A DNA stretch of 55,479 nt from Actinomycetota bacterium (GTDB taxonomy: Bacteria; Actinomycetota; Coriobacteriia; Anaerosomatales; UBA912). The notes under the pieces were generated by a model that did not search any database, was not told the DNA's origin, and saw nothing but the letters and a program-made list of their open reading frames with translations. Location of the stretch: assembly GCA_023488435.1 (NCBI GenBank), contig JAMDCK010000040.1, forward strand, positions 1 through 55,479, written 5' to 3'. Positions 26,027 through 35,882 of the stretch are shown here, piece after piece. The number at the start of each line of letters is the position of its first letter. Positions within the stretch are counted from its first letter, which is position 1. Made by a program: the position numbers and the translations under genes.

Positions 26027-26443
26027 ATGCGAAATCCGACATCACCCGACCTCACGCTCCTCGCATTCGCCCGTGAAGTCCAACCCAAGGCGTGGGTGCC
26101 GTATTCGGACTTCCGAGTGGGGGCCGCAGTCTTCGCCAACGGAGAGGTCTTCCAGGGCGTGGCGGTCGAGAATGCGGCTTTCGGCTCATCGCTATGCGCC
26201 GAGAGGGCGGCGTTGTCGGCGGCCATCACTGCCGGGTGTCAGGAGATCGACGCTCTTGCGGTTGTGGGCGATTCAGAGTCGCCGACGGTGCCATGCGGTG
26301 CTTGCCGTCAGGCGTTGGCGGAGTTCAACCCTGAGATGCGCATAATCATGGGCGGTCGGAGCGACGAGGTCATCGTCATGTCTCTGGAAGAGCTACTCCC
26401 TGAGCCCTTCGTACGCGGATACCTCGACCAGGACGATCGATAG
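26027..26443 (+). CDS. cdd: Cytidine deaminase
   Basis: Cdd deaminates cytidine and deoxycytidine in pyrimidine salvage. The 138-residue protein has the substrate loop PYSDFRVGAAV, the zinc/catalytic motif CAERAAL and the zinc pair PCGACRQ. Length is normal for the homotetrameric class. A ribosome site (ggaggga) precedes the ATG. The stop shares a base with the era GTG. deoC, for deoxyribose-phosphate use, lies one gene away. Confidence 0.95.
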   Translation: MRNPTSPDLTLLAFAREVQPKAWVPYSDFRVGAAVFANGEVFQGVAVENAAFGSSLCAERAALSAAITAGCQEIDALAVVGDSESPTVPCGACRQALAEFNPEMRIIMGGRSDEVIVMSLEELLPEPFVRGYLDQDDR

Positions 26444-27366
26444 TGCCCAATCCTAAAACCCCTGACGCCTTCAAGAGCGGTTTCGTCGTTTTGGTCGGGC
26501 GCCCCAACACTGGGAAGTCGACACTGCTGAACGCACTTGTCGGCAAGAAGGTCTCAATCGTATCGGATCGCCCGCAGACGACCCGCACTCGCCTGCGGGC
26601 AATAATAGACAGGCCCGATGCCCAGGTGGTCATAGTCGACACCCCTGGCATCCACAAACCCATGGACGCACTGGGCGGTGAGCTCAACAAGACGGCCCTG
26701 CGCGCAGTCTCCGACGCCGATGTCGTGTGCTTCGTCGTCGATGGCTCCCAGCCTGTAGGCAGGGGAGACGAGTGGATAGCACGGCATATCGCCGCATCCA
26801 CTGAACCTCACCGCATCCTGCTGGTCACCAAGGCAGACCTCGTCGATCAGGCCACAGTTGAGAGGCAGATCGCCTCGGCACGTAAATTCCTCTCTTTCGA
26901 TGAGGTTCTGGTTGTCTCGGCAGTGGAGGGCTTCAATCTGGAGGCTTTCCTCGAGGTCGTCATCAGGGCGCTTCCCGAAGGCCCCAGGTACTTCCCGCCG
27001 GATATGGAGTCGGATCAGTCCATCGAGACCACGATCGCCGAGTTCATCCGAGAGAAGATCATCCGCGCGACCTTCGACGAGGTCCCGCATGCGATCGGTG
27101 TCGTTGTCGAGGAATACTTGCCTGCGACAGAGCGATCCGTGGCCAAGATCGCGGCCATCATCTACGTCGAACGCGACTCGCAGAAGGGGATCTTGATCGG
27201 CAAAGGCGGCGAGACCATCAAGAAGATGGGCATCGATGCCCGGCTCGATCTCGAACGTCTGCTCGCCGAGAAGGTCTACCTGGACCTGAGAGTCAAAGTG
27301 AAACCGAACTGGCGACGGGATCCCATCCAGATCCGTCGGCTTGGGTACGGCGACGGAGGCGACTGA
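26443..27366 (+). CDS. era: GTPase Era
   Basis: Era binds the 3' end of 16S rRNA and acts in 30S assembly. The 307-residue protein has G1 GRPNTGKSTLLNAL, the switch SDRPQTTRTRLRAI, G3 DTPGIHKP, G4 TKAD and a C-terminal KH domain (GKGGETIKKMGIDARLDLE). GTG start, overlapping cdd by one base and deoC by one base. The ybeY-dgkA-cdd-era-recO order is conserved in Firmicutes. Confidence 0.97.
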   Translation: MPNPKTPDAFKSGFVVLVGRPNTGKSTLLNALVGKKVSIVSDRPQTTRTRLRAIIDRPDAQVVIVDTPGIHKPMDALGGELNKTALRAVSDADVVCFVVDGSQPVGRGDEWIARHIAASTEPHRILLVTKADLVDQATVERQIASARKFLSFDEVLVVSAVEGFNLEAFLEVVIRALPEGPRYFPPDMESDQSIETTIAEFIREKIIRATFDEVPHAIGVVVEEYLPATERSVAKIAAIIYVERDSQKGILIGKGGETIKKMGIDARLDLERLLAEKVYLDLRVKVKPNWRRDPIQIRRLGYGDGGD

Positions 27367-28052
27367 TGATTGCCCCGCTTACGCTGGCCGCGATGATCGA
27401 TCAAACGTGGCTGAAGCCCGCTGCGCCGGTGACAGATGCGCTCCGGTGGATTGAAGAGAGCGCAAGTGTTGGGTTTGCAGCCCTGTGCGTGCCGCCGTTC
27501 CTGACGGAGCGGACCGAACAGCGACTTGCCGGGTCGCCGACTCGCACCTGCACGGTGTGCGGCTTTCCCTTCGGCTTCGAAGACACTGCCGACAAGGCAG
27601 CACAAGCCCGGCATCTCGTGGGGCTCGGAGCCCAAGAGGTCGATGTGGTGATGAATATCGCCGCGATGATCGACGGCGACCACGATTACGTCCGCAAGGA
27701 CCTGGCGGCCGTGGCGACCGCCGTCGTCGAGGCCTCGGACTCGACCGCGACCCTGAAGGTCATCCTCGAGACCGGCTATCTGGGCTCCGAGCAGATAGCC
27801 CGCGCAAGCGAGATCGCGGTCCTCGCCGGAGCGCACTTCGTCAAGACGTCGACCGGATTCGGTCCCCGGGGGGCCAGCGTCGCCGACATCGAGACGATCA
27901 GGGTGGCCATCGGCCCCGAGATCGGCATCAAAGCCTCCGGAGGCATCCGCGACCTCGATGCGGCCCTTGAGCTGATCGAGGCAGGCGCGACTCGGATCGG
28001 CACATCGGCCGGTATCGAGATCATCAGCTCTGCTCAGGCCCGCTGGAGCTAG
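27366..28052 (+). CDS. deoC: Deoxyribose-phosphate aldolase
   Basis: DeoC splits 2-deoxyribose-5-phosphate into glyceraldehyde-3-phosphate and acetaldehyde. The 228-residue TIM barrel shows DVVMNIAAMIDGD, LKVILETGYL and the Schiff-base lysine in HFVKTSTGF, then ASGGIRDLDAA. It starts on the last base of era. It is an insertion relative to the Bacillus order (era-recO) and fits with cdd in deoxynucleoside salvage. Confidence 0.93.
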   Translation: MIAPLTLAAMIDQTWLKPAAPVTDALRWIEESASVGFAALCVPPFLTERTEQRLAGSPTRTCTVCGFPFGFEDTADKAAQARHLVGLGAQEVDVVMNIAAMIDGDHDYVRKDLAAVATAVVEASDSTATLKVILETGYLGSEQIARASEIAVLAGAHFVKTSTGFGPRGASVADIETIRVAIGPEIGIKASGGIRDLDAALELIEAGATRIGTSAGIEIISSAQARWS

Positions 28053-28060
28053 GGGTTTCA

Positions 28061-28828
28061 ATGCCGAGGTACCCGCTCAGAGCGCTAGTTCTGCGCAAGA
28101 CCAAACTCGGGGAGACCGACGCCATCGTGGCCCTGCTTTCCTCGGAAGGCAAGAACGTCCGCGCGGTGGGCAAGGGGATGCGCAAGCCCGGATCGAAGGT
28201 CGGCGGGCGCTTGGAGCCGTTTTGCCTGGTCGACATGTTGCTCTACTCGGGGCGGTCGCTCGACACGATCGTCGAAGCCGAGACGGTCGAGGTTCATCGC
28301 GGGATACGCAGCGATTACGACCGGAGCACGGCTGCGGCGGTCGTGGTTGATGTGCTCGACAAGCTGTCGGTTGAGGGCCTCGGCGAACCGAGGCTCTACG
28401 GATTGGGGCTCGCAAGCCTCGCCGCCATCGAGCACGCACCTGCCGAGAGACTCGAGGCACTACTCGTTGGCTTCCTTGTCAAGGCGATGGCGATGCATGG
28501 GCATCGACCCGTGCTCGGTTCATGCGCCGGATGCGCGTGCGATACCCTCCACGCCGCAGATCAGCGGTTCTCGCTCGCCGAGGGGGGGATGCTCTGCCGG
28601 GCGTGCAAGCCCCGGTTCCACGACACCGCCGCCATCTCGCTCGAGGCGCGATTGCTTCTCGACCGCCTTTTCGGCATGACGATGCAGCAGATCGCAAGTG
28701 ACACGGCCGAGCTCGATCCTCGGCATGTCGCCGAATCGTTCAAGCTCATGCAGGCATTCGTGAAGTATCATGTCCCTGCGCGCATCAAGGCGCTGGACTA
28801 CTATTCAAGACCCACGGACGCATTCTAG
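28061..28828 (+). CDS. recO: DNA repair protein RecO
   Basis: RecO helps load RecA at gaps with RecR. The 255-residue protein has the N-terminal OB fold (RALVLRKTKLGETDAIVALL), a helical middle and a zinc site formed by CAGCAC and CRAC. The HVPARIKALDYY ending is typical of the family. It lies 8 bases after deoC and 12 bases before glyQ. Confidence 0.92.
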   Translation: MPRYPLRALVLRKTKLGETDAIVALLSSEGKNVRAVGKGMRKPGSKVGGRLEPFCLVDMLLYSGRSLDTIVEAETVEVHRGIRSDYDRSTAAAVVVDVLDKLSVEGLGEPRLYGLGLASLAAIEHAPAERLEALLVGFLVKAMAMHGHRPVLGSCAGCACDTLHAADQRFSLAEGGMLCRACKPRFHDTAAISLEARLLLDRLFGMTMQQIASDTAELDPRHVAESFKLMQAFVKYHVPARIKALDYYSRPTDAF

Positions 28829-28840
28829 GAGTAGCGGTAT

Positions 28841-29764
28841 ATGCCACAAATGACCTTTCAAGAGATCATTCTCGCGCTGTCGGATTATTGGGCTAAGCGC
28901 GGCTGCGTTGTAGTGCAGCCGTACGACAGTGAAGTCGGTGCCGGAACCTTCCATCCAGCAACCACGCTCAGAACGCTCGACCCCAAGGATTGGCGTGTCG
29001 CCTACGTCCAGCCCTCTAGGCGTCCGGCCGACGGCAGATACGGCGAGAACCCCAACCGTTTGCAGCACTACTATCAGTATCAGGTCATCCTGATGCCTTC
29101 CCCCGACGACGTACTGGATCAGTACTTCGATTCCCTGCGCGCGATCGGGATCGAACCGGCCATGCACGACGTCAGGCTCGTCGAGGATGATTGGGAGAGT
29201 CCTACGCTTGGTGCTTGGGGTCTGGGGTGGGAGGTCTGGCTCAACGGCATGGAGGTCACACAGTTCACCTATTTCCAGCAGGTAGGTGGGTTCGACTGCC
29301 GCCCAGTGCCGGCGGAAATCACCTACGGACTGGAACGCCTGGCGATGTACATCCAGGGCGTGGACAGCGTCTACGACATCACGTGGTGCATCAGCCCCGA
29401 CGGGACTCCCGTCACTTACGGGGATGTTTTCCTCGAGAACGAGCGACAGTACTCCAAGCACAACTTCGAGCTCGCCGACACCGACATGCTCTATCGCCTC
29501 TTCGACATGTATGAGGCGGAGTGCAAAAGACTCGTGGAGGCGAAGGTCCCGCTTCCCGCATACGACTACGTACTCAAGTGCTCGCACGCGTTCAACTTGC
29601 TCGATGCAAGGGGAGCGATCGCAGTCACTGAGCGCGTGGCTTTCATCGCGCGCGTTCGCAACCTCGCCAAAGCCTGCTGTGCCCTCTATGTAGAGCAGGT
29701 TCGCGGAGCCGAAGAGCCGCCCGAACCTAAGCAACTCGATGGGGAGGAGGGCGGTCGGCCATGA
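28841..29764 (+). CDS. glyQ: Glycine-tRNA ligase alpha subunit
   Basis: GlyQ holds the class II catalytic core of the heterotetrameric (alpha2 beta2) GlyRS. The 307-residue protein shows [16 protein letters not shown], motif 2 around [20 protein letters not shown] and the long conserved [17 protein letters not shown] precedes the ATG. It overlaps glyS by 4 bases (ATGA). Many actinobacteria use the single-chain dimeric GlyRS, so the two-subunit form is a mild taxonomic clue. Confidence 0.97.
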   Translation: MPQMTFQEIILALSDYWAKRGCVVVQPYDSEVGAGTFHPATTLRTLDPKDWRVAYVQPSRRPADGRYGENPNRLQHYYQYQVILMPSPDDVLDQYFDSLRAIGIEPAMHDVRLVEDDWESPTLGAWGLGWEVWLNGMEVTQFTYFQQVGGFDCRPVPAEITYGLERLAMYIQGVDSVYDITWCISPDGTPVTYGDVFLENERQYSKHNFELADTDMLYRLFDMYEAECKRLVEAKVPLPAYDYVLKCSHAFNLLDARGAIAVTERVAFIARVRNLAKACCALYVEQVRGAEEPPEPKQLDGEEGGRP

Positions 29765-31842
29765 ACCACACCCTACTCCTTGAGATCGGCGTTGAGGAAG
29801 TCCCCGCCAAACCGCTCGCAGACGCCGTCCTCCAACTCAAGCAGACCGCCGAAGAGTCCCTCTCGGCGCATAGACTCGCGTACGGCTCCGTAGAGACCTT
29901 CGGGGCCCCCCGCAGGCTCACGCTCATCGTCCGCGACCTGGCCGCAAGCCAAGAAGACCACGTGCTCGAAGTCCGAGGACCGGCCGCCAAAGCCGCCTGG
30001 GACGAATCGGGCGCGCCCACGAAGGCCGCGATTGGATTCGCAGCCTCAAAGAAGATCGACGTGTCCACCCTCGTTCGCCGAAGCGAGGCCGGAGGCGAGT
30101 ACGCTTGGGCATCGATCGAAGAGATCGGCCGACCCGCCACCGAGGTCCTGCCAGAGCTGCTGACATCGCTCATCGGCGGCCTGAGCTGGCCCAAGGCCCA
30201 GCGCTGGGGCCGAGGTGAGACCCGCTTCATCCGCCCGGTGCGGTGGATCGTCGCCCTTCTCGGCGATCAGGTGATTCCTTTGGAGTTCGGCGGCGTGTCC
30301 TCTGGGCGCACTACACAGGGACATCGCTTCCTCGCACCGCAGCGCGAGATCGACATCCCCTCTGCCGATGACTACCCCCGCGTGGCAGAGACGGGCATGT
30401 TCGTTTTCGACGCCGAGGAACGCGCCCGGCTCATCGCCGATGGGATCGCGCCTTTCGAGACCGCCGAAGGGCTGCGAACCGTCATCCCCGAGAAGACACT
30501 CGCCGAAGTCATCAACCTGGTCGAGTGGCCGACCGTCGCGGTAGGAACCTTCGACACCGAGTTCCTGGTAGTGCCCCGCGAAGTCATCCAGACAGCGATG
30601 ACCAAGCACCAGCGCTACTTCCCGGTCGAAGACTCGGCCGGCAACCTCGTCAACAGGTTCGTCATCGTCCACAACGGGGATGCGGCCAGGCAGCAGGAGA
30701 TCGTCGCTGGCCACGAGCGTGTCATCCGTGCCCGCCTTGCCGATGCCGCCTTCTTCTACCGCGAAGACATGGCCGCCTCACTCGACACGTGGGCCGACAA
30801 ACTGCGAGCCACGGTCTTCCACGAACACCTCGGCACGTCCGGTGCGAAAGTCGCCCGCATCGAAGCCCTGGTCGACAAACTCGCCGCACTGCACCAATCC
30901 ACTGCCGAGGAGACCTCGACAGCCCTTGTGGCTGCCAAGTACTCCAAGGTCGACCTTGTGAGTCAGGTCGTGATCGAGTTCCCTGAGCTGCAGGGACACA
31001 TGGGTTACCACTACGTTGCCGCCCGCGGGTTGGGCGAACCCGTCGCGCTTGCGGTCCGGGAGCACTACCGCCCGAGATTCGCTGGCGACGTTGTGCCATC
31101 GACCCTGCCAGGGATGCTCGTTTCGGCTGCCGACAAGCTTGACACGATCGTCGGCATCTTCGCCATCGACCAGGCGCCAACCGGATCCGCCGATCCTTAT
31201 GCGCTCAGGCGCTCGGCGATCGGTGTGCTCTCCATGCTGCTCGAAGGCGGCTTGCGGTTCAACCTGGCCGCTGCGATCGCGGTAGCTATCGACTGCTATA
31301 GCGAGATGTTCCCGGATATCTCGGAAGGTCCGACCTCCCAAAGCGTCCTGGACTTCTTCGAAGTCCGCCTGGGCAACATCTTGCGTGACCGCGGACACGC
31401 ACATGACACTGTTGCAGCCGTCTTGGCCCGCACTGCCGCTGAACCCCTTGATGCCGCTGCGCGCTGTGAGGCGCTCACCCAGGCTCGCGCTCTCCATCCG
31501 CAGGTCTTCGGCGACCTCTCGACCGCGTACACACGCGCACTCAACCTCTCTGCGCCCCAGTTGGGCCTTTCGCCCGACGTCAGCCTGATGGGCCCTGCAG
31601 AAATACGCCTCGCAGAGGCTCTGACCGACGCCGAGACCGCTGTCGATCGCACCTTCGCCTCCAGGGATTATCCAGCTCTCCTCGATACACTTGCCTCTCT
31701 GAGACAGCCCATCGATGAGTTCTTCGATGCTGTCATGGTCATGGACGAGGATGAAACTCTCAGGAACAATCGCCTAAGACTGCTAAACCGATTCGTCGCC
31801 CTGTTCGCGCGCTTCGCCGACTTCTCCAAATTGAGCGGATGA
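29761..31842 (+). CDS. glyS: Glycine-tRNA ligase beta subunit
   Basis: GlyS is the tRNA-binding and regulatory partner of GlyQ. The 693-residue protein starts [15 protein letters not shown] and has the B3/B4-like and HD-like domains typical of the beta subunit ([14 protein letters not shown]; DRVDxx-like region replaced by [19 protein letters not shown]). A C-terminal DALR anticodon domain follows. The stop overlaps the start of the PPDK regulator as ATGA, so the three genes are translationally coupled. Confidence 0.96.
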   Translation: MNHTLLLEIGVEEVPAKPLADAVLQLKQTAEESLSAHRLAYGSVETFGAPRRLTLIVRDLAASQEDHVLEVRGPAAKAAWDESGAPTKAAIGFAASKKIDVSTLVRRSEAGGEYAWASIEEIGRPATEVLPELLTSLIGGLSWPKAQRWGRGETRFIRPVRWIVALLGDQVIPLEFGGVSSGRTTQGHRFLAPQREIDIPSADDYPRVAETGMFVFDAEERARLIADGIAPFETAEGLRTVIPEKTLAEVINLVEWPTVAVGTFDTEFLVVPREVIQTAMTKHQRYFPVEDSAGNLVNRFVIVHNGDAARQQEIVAGHERVIRARLADAAFFYREDMAASLDTWADKLRATVFHEHLGTSGAKVARIEALVDKLAALHQSTAEETSTALVAAKYSKVDLVSQVVIEFPELQGHMGYHYVAARGLGEPVALAVREHYRPRFAGDVVPSTLPGMLVSAADKLDTIVGIFAIDQAPTGSADPYALRRSAIGVLSMLLEGGLRFNLAAAIAVAIDCYSEMFPDISEGPTSQSVLDFFEVRLGNILRDRGHAHDTVAAVLARTAAEPLDAAARCEALTQARALHPQVFGDLSTAYTRALNLSAPQLGLSPDVSLMGPAEIRLAEALTDAETAVDRTFASRDYPALLDTLASLRQPIDEFFDAVMVMDEDETLRNNRLRLLNRFVALFARFADFSKLSG

Positions 31843-32666
31843 CCTCGATGTCGCATGAACCCATCTCAGTCCACGTCCTCTCAGACTCGCTAGGCGAGAC
31901 AGGGGAGATGGTAGCCCGTGCAGCGATGGCGCAATTCGAGTCCGGAAGATTTCGGATCGAGCGCCTGCCCAAAGTCGAGACCCCCGAAGAGCTCACCGCT
32001 TTAGTTAGGACTCACTGCGGCAGACATTGCATCTTCCTGTACACGCTGGTCGAGTCGTCGCTTCGAACCCAGATGGAGCTTCTGTGTGCTCAAGGTGTCA
32101 ACGGGGTGGATCTTCTCGGTCCGTCGATGGACCTGCTTACGCGAGTGACGGGTATCACGGCCACTGGCGAAGCCGGCGCTGTTCACCGGACAGACGCTCA
32201 GTACTTCGCGCGCATAGAAGCGATGGAGTTTGCGGTGCGTCATGATGATGGCCGAAACCCCGAAGGCTTGCCCGAGGCCGACATCGTGCTGCTGGGAGTC
32301 TCGCGCACTAGCAAGACGCCGCTAGCCATGTACCTGGCCTTCAAAGGCTGGCGAGTGGCAAACGTGCCTCTGGCTCCCGGTATCGACCCGCCACATCAGG
32401 TCTTTCAGCTCGACCCGAGACGCGTCTTCGGCTTAGTCACGGACCCGGACATCCTCGTTGATATCAGGACTGAGCGGATGTCTGACCTCGGCACTTGGGT
32501 GCCCCGGTACACCGACCGCGAGGAGATCATCCAAGAGCTCGAAGAGGGTAGGGCGCTTATGCGCCAACTGGGGTGCATCATCATCAGGACCGACAATCGG
32601 GCTATTGAAGAAGCGGCGCAAGAGATAGTGCGGTATGTCCAGGGCGGCCTGACCGTCTCGGATTAG
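31839..32666 (+). CDS. ppsR: Pyruvate, phosphate dikinase regulatory protein (ADP-dependent kinase/phosphorylase)
   Basis: This bifunctional DUF299 protein inactivates PPDK by phosphorylating a Thr next to the catalytic His, using ADP. It reactivates PPDK by phosphate-dependent removal. The 275-residue protein shows VLSDSLGETGEMVARA, HRTDAQYFARIEAMEFAVRHDDG and the P-loop-like GVSRTSKTPLAMYLA. The ppdK target follows 84 bases downstream, which supports the PPDK (not PEP synthase) version. It overlaps glyS by 4 bases. Confidence 0.92.
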   Translation: MTSMSHEPISVHVLSDSLGETGEMVARAAMAQFESGRFRIERLPKVETPEELTALVRTHCGRHCIFLYTLVESSLRTQMELLCAQGVNGVDLLGPSMDLLTRVTGITATGEAGAVHRTDAQYFARIEAMEFAVRHDDGRNPEGLPEADIVLLGVSRTSKTPLAMYLAFKGWRVANVPLAPGIDPPHQVFQLDPRRVFGLVTDPDILVDIRTERMSDLGTWVPRYTDREEIIQELEEGRALMRQLGCIIIRTDNRAIEEAAQEIVRYVQGGLTVSD

Positions 32667-32679
32667 ATTCGAGCGCCGG

Positions 32680-32707
32680 TTGGATTCTGCCGACGATGCG
32701 CTATTAT
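32680..32707 (+). promoter_or_regulatory. ppdK promoter
   Basis: TTGGAT (32680-32685), a 16-base spacer and TATTAT (32702-32707) lie in the gap between the regulator gene and ppdK. The ppdK TTG start is 43 bases past the -10. ppdK can therefore be expressed apart from its regulator. Confidence 0.6.
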
Positions 32708-32750
32708 GCTTTACACGCCAGGCTGGATTGTATCGAGAGAGGAAATCGAG

Positions 32751-35465
32751 TTGTCTGACGTCAAGCGGGTTTACGCATTCGGTGGCGAGAACACCGAGGG
32801 CAACAGGGAGATGAAGGCCATCCTCGGTGGAAAGGGTGCGAACCTTGCCGAGATGTCCAATATGGGACTGCCTGTTCCACCGGGTTTCACGATCACGTGC
32901 CAAGCGTGCATGGAGTATTACGCCTCTGACCCGCCAGCATTCCCTGCGGGCCTGTCTGACGAGATCGCCGCATTCCTTGCTGACCTCGAACGCAAGATGG
33001 GCAAGCGCCTTGGTGATGCGAAGGATCCGCTGCTGGTCTCGGTTCGTAGCGGCTCGCCGTTCTCGATGCCCGGAATGATGGATACCGTGCTCAACCTCGG
33101 ACTCACCGACATCTCGGTACAAGGCCTCCTGGAGCAGACCGGCGACCACAGGTTCGTCATGGACAGCTATCGCAGGTTCATCCAGATGTTCTCCAAGGTG
33201 GTCCTCGATGTTGAAGGCGACCTGTTCGAGAACGTGATGAGCCTCATGAAGATGGACCGCAGAGTGAAGACGGATGCCGAACTTACCGCCGGTGACATGG
33301 CTGAGCTTGTCGCAAGCTTCAAAGAGGTCGTCAGCGAACACGTCAGCGCCGCTGAGTTCCCTGCGCTTGCCATCAACGGGAAGGTCGTATTCCCGCAGGA
33401 TGTGGACGTCCAGCTGCACCTTGCTATCGAGGCTGTCTTCAAGAGCTGGAACAACCGTCGGGCCATCGATTATCGACGCATGGAGCGCATCAGTGATGAC
33501 CTTGGAACCGCAGTCAACGTGCAAGCGATGGTCTTCGGCAACAAGGGGCAGACCAGTGCCACGGGAGTGGCTTTCACGCGTAACCCGGCCGATGGCACCA
33601 ACGAGTACTACGGTGACTTCCTCATCAACGCGCAAGGCGAGGATGTTGTTGCGGGTATCCGGGTGACCGACCCTCTGGCCAACCTTCCACTGGAGTTGCC
33701 TGAGGCCGGCAAGCAGCTGTGGGATGTCTTCGACACCCTTGAGAAGCACTATCGCGACATGTGTGACATTGAATTCACCATCGAGCAGGGCAAGCTGTGG
33801 ATGCTCCAGACCCGCGTCGGCAAGCGTACGGCACGCGCGGCCCTCAAGATCGCCGTCGACATGGTCGAGGAGGGATTGATCTCCAAAGAAGAGGCGATCT
33901 TGCGTATCGATCCGGCGCAACTCGACCAACTCCTTCACCCTCAGTTCGACCAGGGTGTCGAGTACGACGCACTTGTGAAGGGCCTCAACGCCTCGCCCGG
34001 AGCGGCAGTCGGCGAGGTTGTCTTCTCGGCAGATGACGCTGTAGAAGCCGCCAACGAGGGCAAGAAGGTCATCCTCGTCCGGTGGGAGACCACCCCTGAT
34101 GACCTGCACGGCATGATCGCTGCGCAGGGAATCCTGACTTCACATGGCGGAAAGACCTCGCACGCAGCTGTGGTCGCCCGCGGCATGGGCAAACCTTGCG
34201 TTTGCGGTGCCGAGGGTCTGCGGATAGATGCCGAGCGTGGGATCGCCGAGGTCTTCGAGTCCGATGTCGTGCTCAAGAAGGGGGATATCATCTCGCTCGA
34301 TGGCACCACTGGCATCGTCGTGCTCGGAGCTGTGCCTTTGGTTGAGCCTGAGGTCAGCGGTGATTTTCACACGGTCCTCTCATGGGCCGATGAGTTCCGA
34401 GTCACAGGCGTCCGCGCAAATGCAGACATGCCCGAAGACGCTGCGCTTGGACGCGAATTCGGCGCCGCCGGTATCGGTTTGTGCCGTACCGAGCACATGT
34501 TTCTCGGCGAGCGCAAGAGCATCCTGCAGCGTTTCATACTCGCCGACAGTCGTGCTGTGCGCGAAGAGGCGCTTTCGGATCTCCTTGCGGCGCAGGTCGA
34601 GGATTTCCTCGGCATCTTCGATGCGATGGACGGATTGCCTGTCACAGTTCGCCTGCTGGATCCTCCGCTGCACGAGTTCCTTGACTCGCCTAGGGAGCTC
34701 GAAGTCGAAATCGTGCGCGCCGAGAACAAGGGTGCACCCCAGAGTGAGATCGCCGAGATGCGTAGGCTGCTTGCCCAGATCGATTCTATGTCGGAGATGA
34801 ATCCGATGCTCGGGCTTCGCGGATGCCGGCTTGGCATCATGTTCCCCGAACTCTACGCGATGCAGGTCAGGGCTATCACAGCGGCTGCTTGCCAGCTCAA
34901 AGCTGCAGGCAAGGATCCGCGCCCTGAGATCATGATACCGCTGGTATCTCTCGAGGCAGAGCTGTCAATCCTTCGCCAGGAGACCGTCGCGGTGATCGAT
35001 AAGGTGAGCGCTGAGTTCGGAGTAGCTGTCGACATCCCGATCGGCACCATGATCGAGCTACCCCGCGCTGCTGTGATGTCTCAGGAGATCGGCAAACATG
35101 CCGACTTCTTCTCCTTCGGCACCAATGATCTGACGCAAACAGCTTTCGGATTCTCGCGTGATGACATCGAATCGAAGTTCCTGCCCAAGTACCTCGATCG
35201 CAAGGTTCTTCCGACCAACCCGTTCGAGACTGTCGACGAGGGCGTAGCACGCCTGGTCGAGATGGGCTGTGAGGGAGGCCGGGCCGTCAATCCCCAGATC
35301 AAGATCGGCGTATGCGGTGAGCATGGCGGTGACCCGAAGAGCGTCCACGTCTTCTATGGCCTCGGATTGGACTATGTGTCATGCTCTCCGTATCGCATTC
35401 CATTGGCTCGCCTAGCCGCTGCTCAGGCACGGCTTTCCGATAAAGCGCGTTCTTCTGACAACTGA
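32751..35465 (+). CDS. ppdK: Pyruvate, phosphate dikinase
   Basis: PPDK interconverts pyruvate + ATP + Pi with PEP + AMP + PPi. The 904-residue protein has the N-terminal ATP-grasp domain (ILGGKGANLAEMSNMGLPVP), the swivelling domain with GGKTSHAAVVARGMGKP (catalytic His, with the regulatory Thr two residues before it) and the PEP-binding barrel (GLCRTEHMF, then FFSFGTNDLTQTAFG). The TTG at 32751 was chosen because agagg lies 8 bases upstream and the protein then begins SDVKRVYAFGG like its homologues. An in-frame ATG at 32706 overlaps the -10. With the membrane PPase downstream, released PPi can be used. Confidence 0.96.
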   Translation: MSDVKRVYAFGGENTEGNREMKAILGGKGANLAEMSNMGLPVPPGFTITCQACMEYYASDPPAFPAGLSDEIAAFLADLERKMGKRLGDAKDPLLVSVRSGSPFSMPGMMDTVLNLGLTDISVQGLLEQTGDHRFVMDSYRRFIQMFSKVVLDVEGDLFENVMSLMKMDRRVKTDAELTAGDMAELVASFKEVVSEHVSAAEFPALAINGKVVFPQDVDVQLHLAIEAVFKSWNNRRAIDYRRMERISDDLGTAVNVQAMVFGNKGQTSATGVAFTRNPADGTNEYYGDFLINAQGEDVVAGIRVTDPLANLPLELPEAGKQLWDVFDTLEKHYRDMCDIEFTIEQGKLWMLQTRVGKRTARAALKIAVDMVEEGLISKEEAILRIDPAQLDQLLHPQFDQGVEYDALVKGLNASPGAAVGEVVFSADDAVEAANEGKKVILVRWETTPDDLHGMIAAQGILTSHGGKTSHAAVVARGMGKPCVCGAEGLRIDAERGIAEVFESDVVLKKGDIISLDGTTGIVVLGAVPLVEPEVSGDFHTVLSWADEFRVTGVRANADMPEDAALGREFGAAGIGLCRTEHMFLGERKSILQRFILADSRAVREEALSDLLAAQVEDFLGIFDAMDGLPVTVRLLDPPLHEFLDSPRELEVEIVRAENKGAPQSEIAEMRRLLAQIDSMSEMNPMLGLRGCRLGIMFPELYAMQVRAITAAACQLKAAGKDPRPEIMIPLVSLEAELSILRQETVAVIDKVSAEFGVAVDIPIGTMIELPRAAVMSQEIGKHADFFSFGTNDLTQTAFGFSRDDIESKFLPKYLDRKVLPTNPFETVDEGVARLVEMGCEGGRAVNPQIKIGVCGEHGGDPKSVHVFYGLGLDYVSCSPYRIPLARLAAAQARLSDKARSSDN

Positions 35466-35527
35466 TAATCAGTAGGGCACAGAGACTGCCTTTTGGCAGC
35501 CGAATAACGAGTGGGTGCGGAGCCAGA

Positions 35528-35872
35528 ATGAGTAGGACCAAGCTATTCCAAGAGCCAGGTTCACCCCTGATTCAGGTGCATTCGCGCACGCACCGCAAGT
35601 TCTTGACTGATGTCGCCGTCGCGGCTGCGCTTGGAGTGACGGTCGCGGCGCTTTACCGCTCCGCAGCGGCCATATACTCCGCAGGTTACGGGGTCCGTTT
35701 GAGCGAGATGGTGGCATTGGTCGCCGAAGGCGCGCCGCACTTTGCCCTGCTCGCATTGCTGGCAGTGTTCCCTGCATCTCTCGGCGTATGGTTGGCGCGA
35801 AGGATGGGTTGGCGATATCCGTGGGTCTGGGGAGCCGTTGTGTTCCTCTCGGTTGCGATAGTAGTGAGGTAG
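35528..35872 (+). CDS. Small membrane protein of unknown function
   Basis: This 114-residue protein was not recognised. It has a soluble start of about 25 residues (with FQEPGSPLIQVHSRTH), then hydrophobic segments at about 27-50, 70-92 and 97-113. The ATG has only a weak ribosome site. It lies between ppdK and dgt on the same strand, 10 bases before dgt, so it may be co-transcribed with dgt. No catalytic motif is visible. The composition fits a real gene rather than a shadow of another frame. Confidence 0.6.
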   Translation: MSRTKLFQEPGSPLIQVHSRTHRKFLTDVAVAAALGVTVAALYRSAAAIYSAGYGVRLSEMVALVAEGAPHFALLALLAVFPASLGVWLARRMGWRYPWVWGAVVFLSVAIVVR

Positions 35873-35882
35873 GCTTCGGCCG

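Noticed and set aside
32433-34109. 558-residue open frame on the minus strand
   Set aside because: It is antisense to the PPDK regulator and ppdK. GC-rich codon bias creates long shadow frames, and it shows no recognisable domain.
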